A DNA stretch of 64,000 bases from Actinophytocola sp044466355. GTDB lineage: Bacteria > Actinomycetota > Actinomycetes > Mycobacteriales > Pseudonocardiaceae. The DNA lies in NCBI RefSeq assembly GCF_044466355.1, contig NZ_JBITMQ010000007.1, forward strand, positions 346,307 through 410,306, in the 5' to 3' direction. Positions 35,273 through 43,530 of the stretch are shown here, piece after piece (position 1 is the stretch's first letter; each line of letters starts with the position of its first letter). The notes beneath the pieces were generated by a model. That model saw only the letters and a list, made by a program, of their open reading frames with translations. It had not been told where the DNA came from and made no database searches. The position numbers and the translations under genes were made by a program.

Positions 35273-35751
35273 ATGCTCATCGAACAGGGCTGGAAGCCCG
35301 GCGTCTGGATTGACGGCCAGCCATCCACCAGCACGGACACCGCCGACGCCTTCGGCATGTTCGCTCACGACGTCCACAGCGACCTGCTCGCGGCTCGTGA
35401 GGCCGGACGGATTCCGGCGCACGTCGAGACCACGATCAGCGCCTCGACCATCACGCCGCTATGGGCGACGACACCCCGATCGCGCTGCTGTTGCACATCC
35501 GGTTCACCGGACTCGCCGCCCCCGAGCACGGCACCGCGCGCGACGAGGTCACCGCCGAAGCCATCGCAAGCCTCGACCGCCGTGGAGCCGAGCACCTGGC
35601 CTCGGACCAGTTCGGCAAGTACGCCGGTGCCCTGTTCTTCGTCGACGAACACGACCGGCCGTACGACGCCATCCGGACGCACAAACTCCGCCGCCCGAGC
35701 CCGCTCTCACCGTCGAACGCCCTCTCGACGGCGCGACCGTCCACCTCCTGA
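35273..35751 (+). pseudogene. frameshifted gene related to the protein at 43117
   Basis: The N-terminal segment (frame starting ATG 35273, MLIEQGWKPGVWIDGQPSTS through GRIPAHVETTISASTI) and a C-terminal segment in another frame from about 35461 (DDTPIALLLHIRFTGLAAP ... KYAGALFFVDEHDRPYDAI) together resemble the intact 137-residue protein at 43117 (GDIPAHTRTVVTILP ... LLVDSFGQPFAAM). A frameshift near 35450-35461 separates them. A third short segment in yet another frame (LDGATVHLLTHQH) may be further debris. It could also be a sequencing error in a working gene. Confidence 0.55.
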
Positions 35752-35828
35752 CCCACCAACACTGCCCGCCCCGCCATCGGGCACGCCTACACCCTGACCG
35801 CCCGGTCGAGAACACGAGGTGAATGACG

Positions 35829-36083
35829 ATGACCGACACCACCATCGCGACCGTGGGCGAGCTGATCGCCGCCCTCGCCGCCTACGACCCCGCCGCGCCC
35901 GTCCGGCTCGCCACCGAATCCGCCGAGTTCATGGATCACACCATCGGGCGCGTCGTGTGCACCCCCGGCGACAACGACAGCGACTGCGTCCTGCCCAACG
36001 ACGCGCCCGTGGTGCGGATCAGCACAGGTGACTCGTCCTGCTGCCTTCCGGACAGTGCTGCCGACGCCCTCGGGTGGTCGTGA
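35829..36083 (+). CDS. small protein, paralogue of the one at 34441
   Basis: The protein has 84 residues from ATG 35829 (ATG 35823 possible). TIATVGELIAALAAYDPAAP and RLATESAEFMDHTIGRVVC show it is a duplicate of the 34441 product. Its stop overlaps an ATG (TGATG) that begins a 30-residue frame. Function unknown. Confidence 0.68.
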   Translation: MTDTTIATVGELIAALAAYDPAAPVRLATESAEFMDHTIGRVVCTPGDNDSDCVLPNDAPVVRISTGDSSCCLPDSAADALGWS

Positions 36084-36175
36084 TGACCGCGACCACCACA
36101 ACAGCCACCGTGCGCGGCGAGCTGCCCTCGGCCGGCGAGGCCGCGGCGCGCGCCGGCCGAGAGGCGGTGGGCTGA
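36083..36175 (+). CDS. possible 30-residue peptide
   Basis: A frame of 30 codons starts within the upstream stop (TGATG) and ends five bases before the next gene. It is Ala/Thr/Gly-rich (MTATTTTATVRGELPSAGEA). Translational coupling is possible, but the composition offers no support of its own. Confidence 0.25.
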   Translation: MTATTTTATVRGELPSAGEAAARAGREAVG

Positions 36176-36180
36176 GGGCC

Positions 36181-36699
36181 ATGTCGACCAAGACCGACTT
36201 CTACGTCGGGCGCGGCCATGAAGCCGAGTGGCTCGGCTCCCTGCAATGGGAATGCGATCCCGAGAACCTCCTGCGCGTCCCGCCCGGACGCCTCGCCCTC
36301 ACCGCGACCGATGAGCCCACCTACCGCGCCGCCGTCGCCGACCTGTTCATCACCTGGGAGACCGAGGAGATCGGCGCGGCCTACCCCCGCCGAACCGGGT
36401 GGCCATGGCCGTGGCCTACCAGTCACGTGAGCAGTTGGATCGTCACCTTCGACCCCGCCGACAACGACGTGTTCGTCACGGTTGGCGGTGGAGTGCGCTG
36501 GGAACGGCTCGACCCGCGCAACCCATGCGAACCCTGCACCGACGACCTCGGACCGCCGGACATCGAGGCGTGGCTGCGCGCCCCTGCCGAACCGCCCTCG
36601 GTCCCGCTTCCGCTCATGCGCCACCCCGGCACCGGACTACCAACCGCCGCCGGGCGAAGCCTCACCAACCCGCACGACCCCCAAGGAGAAGACCGGTGA
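36181..36699 (+). CDS. hypothetical protein, paralogue of the one at 38680
   Basis: This 172-residue protein begins MSTKTDFYVGRGHEAEWLGS and contains PENLLRVPPGRLALTATDEP and TGWPWPWPTSHVSSWIVTF. The same TDFY ... WLG ... DPE ... GWPW pattern recurs at 38680, so this is a second duplicated family in the cluster. It resembles phage and plasmid DUFs of actinomycetes. Function unknown. Confidence 0.7.
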   Translation: MSTKTDFYVGRGHEAEWLGSLQWECDPENLLRVPPGRLALTATDEPTYRAAVADLFITWETEEIGAAYPRRTGWPWPWPTSHVSSWIVTFDPADNDVFVTVGGGVRWERLDPRNPCEPCTDDLGPPDIEAWLRAPAEPPSVPLPLMRHPGTGLPTAAGRSLTNPHDPQGEDR

Positions 36700-37061
36700 C
36701 CGCACACAACCTGCTGACTGCCCATAACGCGACCGACATCGAGATCGTCACCCGCAGCTTCACCGAGAACGGCTGCGAGGTGACCGCGATCGTCGCCGAC
36801 CCTGCCGACGCGCAACAAACCCTGTACGGCGTTGTCACCCGCGACGGCGTGCTCGTCGGCAGCTACTACTGCGCCGACCGCATCCGCCAGTCCGACTGGC
36901 GCATCGTCACCGCCCTCGGGCGTCCTCTCACCCTCGACGGCCAGCCCGTGAACCCGGTCTCCGAAGGTGCCGCCGTCTATGTGCTGACCACCATCCTCAC
37001 CGCCCGCGACAGCTACGAGGCCGAACAGCGGCTCCGCGACGCGACCCGACCTCCGCAATGA
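36696..37061 (+). CDS. hypothetical protein
   Basis: The protein has 121 residues from GTG 36696, with AAGGAG upstream and a GTGA overlap. It is beta-rich with GVVTRDGVLVGSYYCADRIR and ends SEGAAVYVLTTILTARDSYE. No known domain was recognised. Confidence 0.65.
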   Translation: MTAHNLLTAHNATDIEIVTRSFTENGCEVTAIVADPADAQQTLYGVVTRDGVLVGSYYCADRIRQSDWRIVTALGRPLTLDGQPVNPVSEGAAVYVLTTILTARDSYEAEQRLRDATRPPQ

Positions 37062-37217
37062 CCCAACTACCCGCCCCTGCCGCCAGCCACTGCACTCCAG
37101 CGCGTTCCTCGGGCACGAGGCTCACAACGTCCCGTGGCGGGGCCGCCCCTTCCCGGCCCCGCCCGGCTCGAGGGACCTCACGAACTCCAACCGTCGCCGA
37201 TCCACCAGGAGGCCATC

Positions 37218-38063
37218 GTGACCAGCCACCACGGCACGACACCAACGCCAGCCATCCCCGACGCCTTGCCACCCGAGACCGTGCTGCTCGCCCCGGCAGC
37301 TCCACACGCAGTGCCGATGCGCTCACCCGCCGAGACGTGGGGGCTCGTCGTCGCCGCCGTACGCACCACCGACGCCGCCGGAGCCCCGGTCCGCTTCGTC
37401 GGGGACGCACCCGCCCCCGACCCCGTCCACACCGACACCGCCGACCTGCTCGCCGGGATATGGCTACCCGAACAGCCGCCCGCCGACCTGCACGCCGGGG
37501 ACGTCGTGGTGCGCCTGCACGCGCCCGGCGGTGGCGATCTCGATGACGACCCCGCTGTGACCGACGTCGAGGTCCTCGCCGCCATGCAGGGCGAATGGCG
37601 CACCGTGCGCACGTGGGAGGCGCTGAACGCGCGGTGGCCGCACGAGATCGCCATGACGGTGCTCGTGCACATGCGCTACCTCGCCGACGCCGCCCTCACC
37701 GACGCGCAGTGGGCGACACTGACCGGGCCGATCGCCGCCGCCATGCCCGACTGGCTCTCGCACGGACTCGGACTTGCCGGCGAGCCCGCGGGCTCGCCGG
37801 CTCGCCGCGCACCCGACGGCCTCGCCGAGCTGCTCGAGGCCGGACTGGTCAAGGAGGGCGAGCAGGTCAGGTTCGACAACCACACCGCCACCGTCGGCGC
37901 AAGCGGAGTCCTGCACCACGGACCGGACGTCTTCGCCGTGTCGACCGTCAACGCTCTCGCCACCCACCTCTGCGGCTACACCGCCAACGGCTGGCACCTC
38001 TGGCGACGCGCCCGCGACAACCGCCTCCTGGCCGACCTGCGCACCGAACTCGCCACCCACTGA
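37218..38063 (+). CDS. RAMA-domain protein
   Basis: The protein has 281 residues from GTG 37218 with AGGAGG upstream. The N-terminal domain (PPETVLLAPAAPHAVPMRSP; GIWLPEQPPADLHAGDVVV; EALNARWPHEIAM) is shared with the protein at 42151. The C-terminal about 90 residues match the RAMA fold (LAELLEAGLVKEGEQVRFDN; GVLHHGPDVFAVST; NGWHLWRRARDNRLLADLR). RAMA domains are linked to restriction-modification enzymes and are proposed to recognise modified DNA. DNA reading in this element is inferred from that. Confidence 0.75.
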   Translation: MTSHHGTTPTPAIPDALPPETVLLAPAAPHAVPMRSPAETWGLVVAAVRTTDAAGAPVRFVGDAPAPDPVHTDTADLLAGIWLPEQPPADLHAGDVVVRLHAPGGGDLDDDPAVTDVEVLAAMQGEWRTVRTWEALNARWPHEIAMTVLVHMRYLADAALTDAQWATLTGPIAAAMPDWLSHGLGLAGEPAGSPARRAPDGLAELLEAGLVKEGEQVRFDNHTATVGASGVLHHGPDVFAVSTVNALATHLCGYTANGWHLWRRARDNRLLADLRTELATH

Positions 38064-38089
38064 ACTCACCACCGGGGAAGGAGACCGTG

Positions 38090-38683
38090 ATGACCACCGC
38101 CATGACCGACCGAGACGAGACCGCCGGAACCACCCCGCACAGCTACCACCACACCCGCACCGTCGAGATCACCGGACGCACCGTCCGAGCCCACGTCGAA
38201 CGCGACTTCTACATCAACCAGAGCCGCGCCGTCGCCGAGGTGCTCAACGACCAGATGACCTGGACCAGCCTCGCCGCCGACGCGCCCAGCGACTGGTGGC
38301 ACAACACCCCGACACCAGGACCCGACATCGACGACCCCACCCGGTTCCTCAGCCCCGTCACCGAACGCCTCCTCCAACGCGCCGCCGCGATCCTCGCCGC
38401 CCCGCCGACCACACAAACCATCTCGCCTCACCTGCACGGCGCGATCAGCGCGCTGCTGGCCACCAGCCACGGCTACGACGCCGAACACCGCATCGAGCCC
38501 GACGACATCACCTGGGCCTACACCTGGGGCGGCGCGCTGCACATCATCGAACACCCGGACGGCAGCGTCACCTTCACCAAACACCACCGCGAGGACTGCC
38601 CGTTCATCACCAGCCGGGGCGTGCAGGAATGCGACGAGGACTGCTACTTCCCGCTCCCCGCCAAACGGAAGCTCGGCCAGTGA
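38090..38683 (+). CDS. hypothetical protein
   Basis: The protein has 197 residues from ATG 38090 with AAGGAG 6 bases upstream. It has TVRAHVERDFYINQSRAVAE, a central helical region (LLQRAAAILAAPPTTQTISP) and the Cys/His-rich end HHREDCPFITSRGVQECDED, a possible metal site. It overlaps the next gene by 4 bp. No family was recognised. Confidence 0.65.
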   Translation: MTTAMTDRDETAGTTPHSYHHTRTVEITGRTVRAHVERDFYINQSRAVAEVLNDQMTWTSLAADAPSDWWHNTPTPGPDIDDPTRFLSPVTERLLQRAAAILAAPPTTQTISPHLHGAISALLATSHGYDAEHRIEPDDITWAYTWGGALHIIEHPDGSVTFTKHHREDCPFITSRGVQECDEDCYFPLPAKRKLGQ

Positions 38684-39072
38684 TCCCGATGACCGCCGAC
38701 TTCTACGACGAGACCGGACGCCACGCCCGCTGGCTCGGAGCGCTCCACGGCAACGCCGATCCCGAGAGCCTGCGGGGACTCGATTGCGGACGACTCATGC
38801 TGGAAGCCACGGACCCGATGACCTTCGCCGACGCCGTACTCGACCTGCTCGACGTGTTCACCGGTGAGGGCCTCGGACAAAGCCACCATCCCAGCGACGG
38901 CTGGCCGTGGTCATGGCCAGACAGCCGCAGCACCGACTGGGTCTACACCTTCAACCGTGGTCGCGCGTGGGTCATCACCGGCCGTATCTGGAGTTACTCG
39001 ATGCCCCGCGTTGATCTTCCATCACGCCGACAACCCGCTGCAGCCGCGCACACAGAACCCGAATCCACCTAG
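38680..39072 (+). CDS. hypothetical protein, paralogue of the one at 36181
   Basis: The protein has 130 residues from GTG 38680. It shares TADFYDETGRHARWLGALHG, DPESLRGLDCGRLMLEATDP and GWPWSWPDSRSTDWVYTF with the 36181 product. The C-terminus is shorter. Function unknown. Confidence 0.65.
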   Translation: MIPMTADFYDETGRHARWLGALHGNADPESLRGLDCGRLMLEATDPMTFADAVLDLLDVFTGEGLGQSHHPSDGWPWSWPDSRSTDWVYTFNRGRAWVITGRIWSYSMPRVDLPSRRQPAAAAHTEPEST

Positions 39073-39099
39073 GGACCGGATCGAAAGGCACGGCGACAC

Positions 39100-39399
39100 A
39101 TGCCGAATGCACGAGACCTGCTCGCACCACAGCCACATTGCCCGGACTGCGAGGTCGCCATCGGCCAGCCCCACGTCGAGGGCTGCGATGTGGCCAGGTG
39201 CCTACGCACCGGACTTCAACGGCTGAGCTGCGAGCGCAAGCACAACTGCGGCAACGACACCTGGTCCGGCCGCTGGCCCGGCGAAGCCGACTGCGAACGC
39301 CTCGGCTGGATGATCGGTCCCGGCCTGCCCGACCTCAACCGGCTTCTCACCGAGGCGACGTGGAACCCCGCCACGCGACAGTGGGACGCCCGCGCCTGA
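39100..39399 (+). CDS. small zinc-ribbon-like protein
   Basis: The protein has 99 residues. HCPDCEVAIGQPHVEGCDVA and LSCERKHNCGNDTWSGRWPG hold Cys/His pairs typical of a small zinc-binding module. WSGRWPGEADCERLGWM is a phrase common to small actinomycete and actinophage proteins. It is the last plus-strand gene before the terminator at 39878; the 480 bp between hold no supported gene. Confidence 0.65.
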   Translation: MPNARDLLAPQPHCPDCEVAIGQPHVEGCDVARCLRTGLQRLSCERKHNCGNDTWSGRWPGEADCERLGWMIGPGLPDLNRLLTEATWNPATRQWDARA

Positions 39400-39877
39400 C
39401 CAACCCGCATCCACCCAGCACACGCACAGGGCAGCCACCCGCCCTACCCACCAAGCGACCCCAGCCGGGTCGCTGGTCGGCTCGTACGGCAAAGCCCAGC
39501 AACACTCCGGCCCCGTCCAACCAGGTCGCTGGCTGATCTCCGGGTGAGCCGCACGGTGCTCGAACGGATGTCCCGGATGGTGCCCCCCGAGGGGCTCCCA
39601 CAAGTCCAATCGGGTTCAACCGGTGCGGCGGTCTCGTGCATTGGCTTGGAAACGGGAAACACCCAACCCGCCTAGCCAAGCGGCAGGTATGCCGACCGTC
39701 GCGACAGCGGGAACCGCACACAGCCCACCGGAAACCCAAACCCACTACACCCCTCACCGCGCCGAAGGGGCACAAACTGGGTGCGGTCGGTCCTGGTCGA
39801 AACTCGTAACCCCTGCTGGAGTAGGGGAACACGCGCGTCGCGAACCCACGGCCGGGTAACCGGGAACCGGACGCAAT

Positions 39878-39909
39878 CGTGCCTCCAACGGCCAACCGTT
39901 GGAGGCACG
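39878..39909. terminator. perfect 14-bp stem hairpin, probable bidirectional terminator
   Basis: CGTGCCTCCAACGG pairs exactly with CCGTTGGAGGCACG around a CCAA loop. It lies between the convergent genes ending at 39399 (+) and 39942 (-). There is no U-tract, as is common in actinomycete terminators. The preceding 39400-39877 stretch shows no gene. Confidence 0.8.
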
Positions 39910-39941
39910 AGGCAACAACGTAGCTACTGGCGGAGGACGGG

Positions 39942-40577
39942 CTACTCCGCCGACGTAGCAGCGAGAGAGTACTTCTTGGGCTTGTCGCTGGTGCGCACGG
40001 CGTACCCGCTCTCCACCAGCTTCTCCAGCGCGTTGTGCACGGCACCGGAGGACCGGTTCAACGCCTTGCCGATCGCGTTCGGGCTGAACTCGCCTGAGTT
40101 GTCCCGCAGGTAGTCCTCGACCATCCCGCGCAACGCTCCCGGTGCCAACCGCTGAGACTTTTCTGGCTGCTGCCCCGAATCCGTGCCCGACTCCGTGACC
40201 GCAGGGGGCTGGTCGTCGGTCGGCTGGTCGTCCGTGGGCTGGTCGTCGGTCGGCTGGTCGTCGGTCGGCTGGTCGTCGGTCGGCTGGTCGTCCGTGGGCT
40301 GGTCGTCGTCGGTGGCGGTGATGGACCAGCGGTCGGCGGGACGAGAACCCCCATCGGCGATCCCGGCGGTGCGAACGACGAGGCCGTCCTTCTCCCAACG
40401 GGTAAGGATCTTGGGTGCTGTCGACTTGCCGATCCCAGCGGCGGCGGACAGGGCGGCGGCGGTGCTGCCGGGGTTGTCCTGGAGTGCCTGCCACAGCTTC
40501 TCCTCGGTCTCCGTGCGCGGCTTCGCCGGGTCGGTCGTCGGGGTCGGAACTGCTCGCAGGGTGCGGTTGGTGGACAT
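39942..40577 (-). CDS. double winged-helix regulator with TDDQP repeats
   Basis: The protein has 211 residues from ATG 40577. The N-terminal wHTH (residues 24-85, STAAALSAAAGIGKSTAPKI) is joined by an acidic linker of six perfect TDDQP repeats (residues 95-124) plus a leading DDQP to a C-terminal wHTH (150-207; GEFSPNAIGKALNRSSGAVH). The C-terminal wHTH matches the N-terminal domain of the AAA+ ATPase at 31340. It is divergent from the 40982 gene and probably regulates that promoter region. Confidence 0.85.
   Translation of the reverse strand: MSTNRTLRAVPTPTTDPAKPRTETEEKLWQALQDNPGSTAAALSAAAGIGKSTAPKILTRWEKDGLVVRTAGIADGGSRPADRWSITATDDDQPTDDQPTDDQPTDDQPTDDQPTDDQPTDDQPPAVTESGTDSGQQPEKSQRLAPGALRGMVEDYLRDNSGEFSPNAIGKALNRSSGAVHNALEKLVESGYAVRTSDKPKKYSLAATSAE
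40206..40313 (-). repeat. 15-bp tandem repeat encoding TDDQP
   Basis: Seven nearly identical 15-bp units inside the regulator gene encode the acidic linker. Third-position changes between units are few. Such an in-frame array can gain or lose units by slippage without breaking the frame, changing the distance between the two DNA-binding domains. Confidence 0.8.
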
Positions 40578-40677
40578 GACTACCTCGCATTGGTGACGTG
40601 TTGGGTGAGTGGTCATGCCCCGGCCGGAGCGGGTGCGGCCCCCGGTGCGCATCCGGTGGGTTTTCGGGCCACACGAC

Positions 40678-40840
40678 TATGGACGCTTCCTTCGGTGCAT
40701 GAAGTCAAGCGATACATCCAAAAACCCTTGTCTCGTGTGGACGTTCGCTGGTCCACGTTGCGCCGCTAGTGCAAACCGGTCGACTTCGCGCCCGTGCCGC
40801 GCACGGGCATTGACACCTCCGCCTGCATGAAGCGTCCATA
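40678..40840. promoter_or_regulatory. distant inverted repeat TATGGACGCTT / AAGCGTCCATA
   Basis: TATGGACGCTT at 40678-40688 is repeated in inverse orientation as AAGCGTCCATA at 40830-40840, both followed or preceded by GCATGAAG-like bases. They flank the centre of the divergent 40578-40981 region. Operator sites for the double-wHTH regulator are the simplest reading. The rest of the region has no gene. Confidence 0.5.
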
Positions 40841-40981
40841 CACGTCGACCCGACAAACCATTGGAAACAAAGGGGGTTGAAGGATGCGCACCCCGATCGT
40901 CCTCGCGCTGCGCACTGGCCGGCCGAGTCGAGCCCGCGGTTCGCACAGCTCGGACCGGCGCCTCGGACGCAAGGGCACGCC

Positions 40982-42118
40982 ATGATCGCTGTGACGGCAC
41001 GGGATGTACCCGAACTCCGCGCACGGATGACCGACTGGACACGCGACCCCGGACTCGACGGCGCGAGCAACTGGTTCCGCTTCTTCCTGGGGCCGAGTCC
41101 TGACGGAGCCACCGAATCGCGGGTGTTCGACCGCATCGACGATGTGGGAGCCAGGATCGCGGGAACCCTCGCGGTCCAGCTCCCGGCGGCGGAGTTGTTC
41201 TACGTCTCTGCCGACATGACCGACCTCGCGCGTCATGCCGCTGACACGCTGACCGACTACCGGCTGCATCCCGAGGACTTGCCCGCGCAGATCGGGCTCA
41301 TGGTCTACGAGCATCCCCCGGTCGAGGAGACTGCCGCCGCGCGCCACAACGCCGTCTCGGTCGTCTCCTGGGGTCCGGGGCGCGGCGGCTTGTGGGTGCA
41401 CACCTGGGCGACCACATCCACATCACAGCAAGGAATCATCCGCATCGGACGCACACTCGCACAGGCACCCCACGAGGAAGTGCTGGCACGAGCGAGAACA
41501 GCCGCCGCCCGAGACCTTCCCGAACCGACGCCCGACAACAAGCCCTCCGAAAGCGAGGAGGTCGCCGAACAGGTCGCCGACCACGTTCTCACCCTCTTCT
41601 TGCCAAATCTTGAGCGCGCCCCGGTTCCACCGTCATTCGTCCCGCCGCATGGATACGAGTGGTGCGCGCTCACGCCCATGGAGTTCACCGAGATGGAGGG
41701 CTGGCCAGGCGGGGTGTCGGACGGCGAGTCCTCTGTCGACACCGACGCCACAATCGCCTTGCAGCGCACCATTCTCGCGACATGGCTGCTGATGGGGCAG
41801 ACCCTGGTCCGCTCGGAGCCGATCAGCGCGCCTCGCGCCGCCCGTCGTCGGATCGAACGTCTCGACCCGGTGTTGGACCCAACGGTGCGCTACATCGACC
41901 TGCGGCGTGCACGCACCGAACCTTCTGACCGGCCAGACGACGAATTCGGGAAAGGCACGCGCGAGTACCGGCACCGCTGGATCGTGCGTGGGCACTGGCG
42001 CAACCAGTTCTACCCCAGTCGAGGCGACCATCGTCCGATTTGGATCGATCCGCATTTCGCCGGTCCGGAAGACAAGCCGCTACTCGGCGGCGAACGCGTC
42101 AACGTCCTGCGCCGATGA
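40982..42118 (+). CDS. conserved hypothetical protein of actinomycete mobile elements
   Basis: The protein has 378 residues from ATG 40982. The C-terminal signature REYRHRWIVRGHWRNQFYPS and RPIWIDPHFAGPEDKPL is common in proteins of actinomycete plasmids and phages; its function is unknown. The N-terminal two thirds are mixed alpha/beta with no recognised motif. It overlaps an ATG (42115) of the next gene by 4 bp. Confidence 0.8.
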   Translation: MIAVTARDVPELRARMTDWTRDPGLDGASNWFRFFLGPSPDGATESRVFDRIDDVGARIAGTLAVQLPAAELFYVSADMTDLARHAADTLTDYRLHPEDLPAQIGLMVYEHPPVEETAAARHNAVSVVSWGPGRGGLWVHTWATTSTSQQGIIRIGRTLAQAPHEEVLARARTAAARDLPEPTPDNKPSESEEVAEQVADHVLTLFLPNLERAPVPPSFVPPHGYEWCALTPMEFTEMEGWPGGVSDGESSVDTDATIALQRTILATWLLMGQTLVRSEPISAPRAARRRIERLDPVLDPTVRYIDLRRARTEPSDRPDDEFGKGTREYRHRWIVRGHWRNQFYPSRGDHRPIWIDPHFAGPEDKPLLGGERVNVLRR

Positions 42119-42150
42119 CCCCCGACCATCCAACCCTGAAGGACATCACC

Positions 42151-43044
42151 ATGACCACTGGATCCGACGCCATCCCGCCCCACCAGTCGGCCGCTGCCGC
42201 ATCGAACGCCGACCTGCCGACTAATGACTCCAGCGCACAGGCCGGGACGCCACAGCCCGACGAAGAGTCGGAAATGCTCCAGCGAGAAGGACTTCCACCG
42301 GATGCGATGATCCTCGCCCCATCCGTGGCGGCCACCCCGATGCGTCACCCCGAGCAGGTCTGGGCGATGCTCGTGCTAGCCGTGGACGTCCTCGACGACA
42401 CCGACCCCGACCGGGAGGGGGAGGTCGCCCTGTTCGCGGGCTGCTGGCTTCCCGATCAACCTCCCGCCCGCTTCTGCGACGGTGACCTCGTGCTCGTGCT
42501 GACCGAGCCCGACGACGAGGCACTCGAGGACGATTGCGACGACCGGGTCGATGTGGAGATGCTGCTCGCCCACCGCGACCGATGGCAGCGAGTCGGCGAA
42601 TGGCCAGCATTGGACCCGCGCTGGCCGTGGACCATCGCACCGACCGCTGCGGCGATCATGAGCCTGCACACCGAGGCGACGGAATTCGCCGCCCATCACG
42701 CCAGCGTGGCTTCACCGTCGGCGCGGACCTTGCACGGCTGGGGCGGCAACGTCGGCATTGTGGACCTGCTCACCGCCGGGCTGGTCCAGCCGGGCGAGGA
42801 GTTCATCTGGGACCGCCCCGGTCGCGGTGCCCGACACACCGCCCGAGTCCAATCCGACGGCACGCTGCTGCTCGCCGACGGCCGGATCTTCATCAACCCC
42901 TCCGGAGCCGTCACCGCACTCGGTGGCAGACACCAGAACGGCTGGAAGGCATGGAAACGGACAGCAGACGGGCGTGCTCTGGGTGACCTGCGCGCCGCAC
43001 TGCGCGCGCAACGCGGGCTCCCGATCGAACCCCGACAGCGTTGA
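42151..43044 (+). CDS. RAMA-domain protein
   Basis: The protein has 297 residues from ATG 42151 (GAAGGAC upstream); ATG 42115 overlapping the previous stop is an alternative. The N-terminal domain is shared with 37218 (PPDAMILAPSVAATPMRHPE; GCWLPDQPPARFCDGDLVL; PALDPRWPWTIAP). The RAMA domain is well preserved: IVDLLTAGLVQPGEEFIWD, RVQSDGTLLLADGRIFINPS, GAVTALGGRHQNGWKAWKR. It probably reads a DNA modification or contacts a modification enzyme. Confidence 0.8.
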   Translation: MTTGSDAIPPHQSAAAASNADLPTNDSSAQAGTPQPDEESEMLQREGLPPDAMILAPSVAATPMRHPEQVWAMLVLAVDVLDDTDPDREGEVALFAGCWLPDQPPARFCDGDLVLVLTEPDDEALEDDCDDRVDVEMLLAHRDRWQRVGEWPALDPRWPWTIAPTAAAIMSLHTEATEFAAHHASVASPSARTLHGWGGNVGIVDLLTAGLVQPGEEFIWDRPGRGARHTARVQSDGTLLLADGRIFINPSGAVTALGGRHQNGWKAWKRTADGRALGDLRAALRAQRGLPIEPRQR

Positions 43045-43116
43045 CACCTACCCGCAGTTGGACTGCCCGACTCCAGTTTGCGGGCAGTCCGGCAGGCATG
43101 CGAGGAAAGGCTTACC

Positions 43117-43530
43117 GTGAAGGACTTCCTGCCCACAGCAGACAGTTCGATCGTGCGCGGTGCCCACGCTGGGGACGGTCCCGGCTACACCTTGGAAGCC
43201 ATCGCCGTGCGGGTGTCCGCCGACATCACCCAGGCACGCCAGCACGGCGACATCCCGGCTCACACCCGCACCGTCGTCACTATCCTGCCCCGCCAGCGGA
43301 CACTCGAGATCCGCGTCGAGGGCTTCGACACCATCCCGGACAAAACGACGACCCGAGCGGTGATGGCCGCACTCTTCGAGCTGGTGAGCAGCCACAACAT
43401 CATTGCCCTCGACGCGGTGACACCACCGTTGTTCACCCAGCACATCCTGCTCGTCGACTCGTTCGGCCAGCCCTTCGCTGCTATGGTGGGTGCGGGTGTG
43501 GGTGAGCCGGAACCCGTTATGCCGCAATAG
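43117..43530 (+). CDS. hypothetical protein, intact relative of the pseudogene at 35273
   Basis: The protein has 137 residues from GTG 43117. TLEAIAVRVSADITQARQHG, DIPAHTRTVVTILPRQRTLE and HILLVDSFGQPFAAMVGAG define it. The fragmented gene at 35273 shows the same segments. It ends 14 bp inside the convergent NlpC/P60 gene. Function unknown. Confidence 0.68.
   Translation: MKDFLPTADSSIVRGAHAGDGPGYTLEAIAVRVSADITQARQHGDIPAHTRTVVTILPRQRTLEIRVEGFDTIPDKTTTRAVMAALFELVSSHNIIALDAVTPPLFTQHILLVDSFGQPFAAMVGAGVGEPEPVMPQ

Noticed and set aside
40206..40313. Tandem 15-bp array as a CRISPR
   Set aside because: Units are contiguous with no spacers and encode TDDQP in frame.
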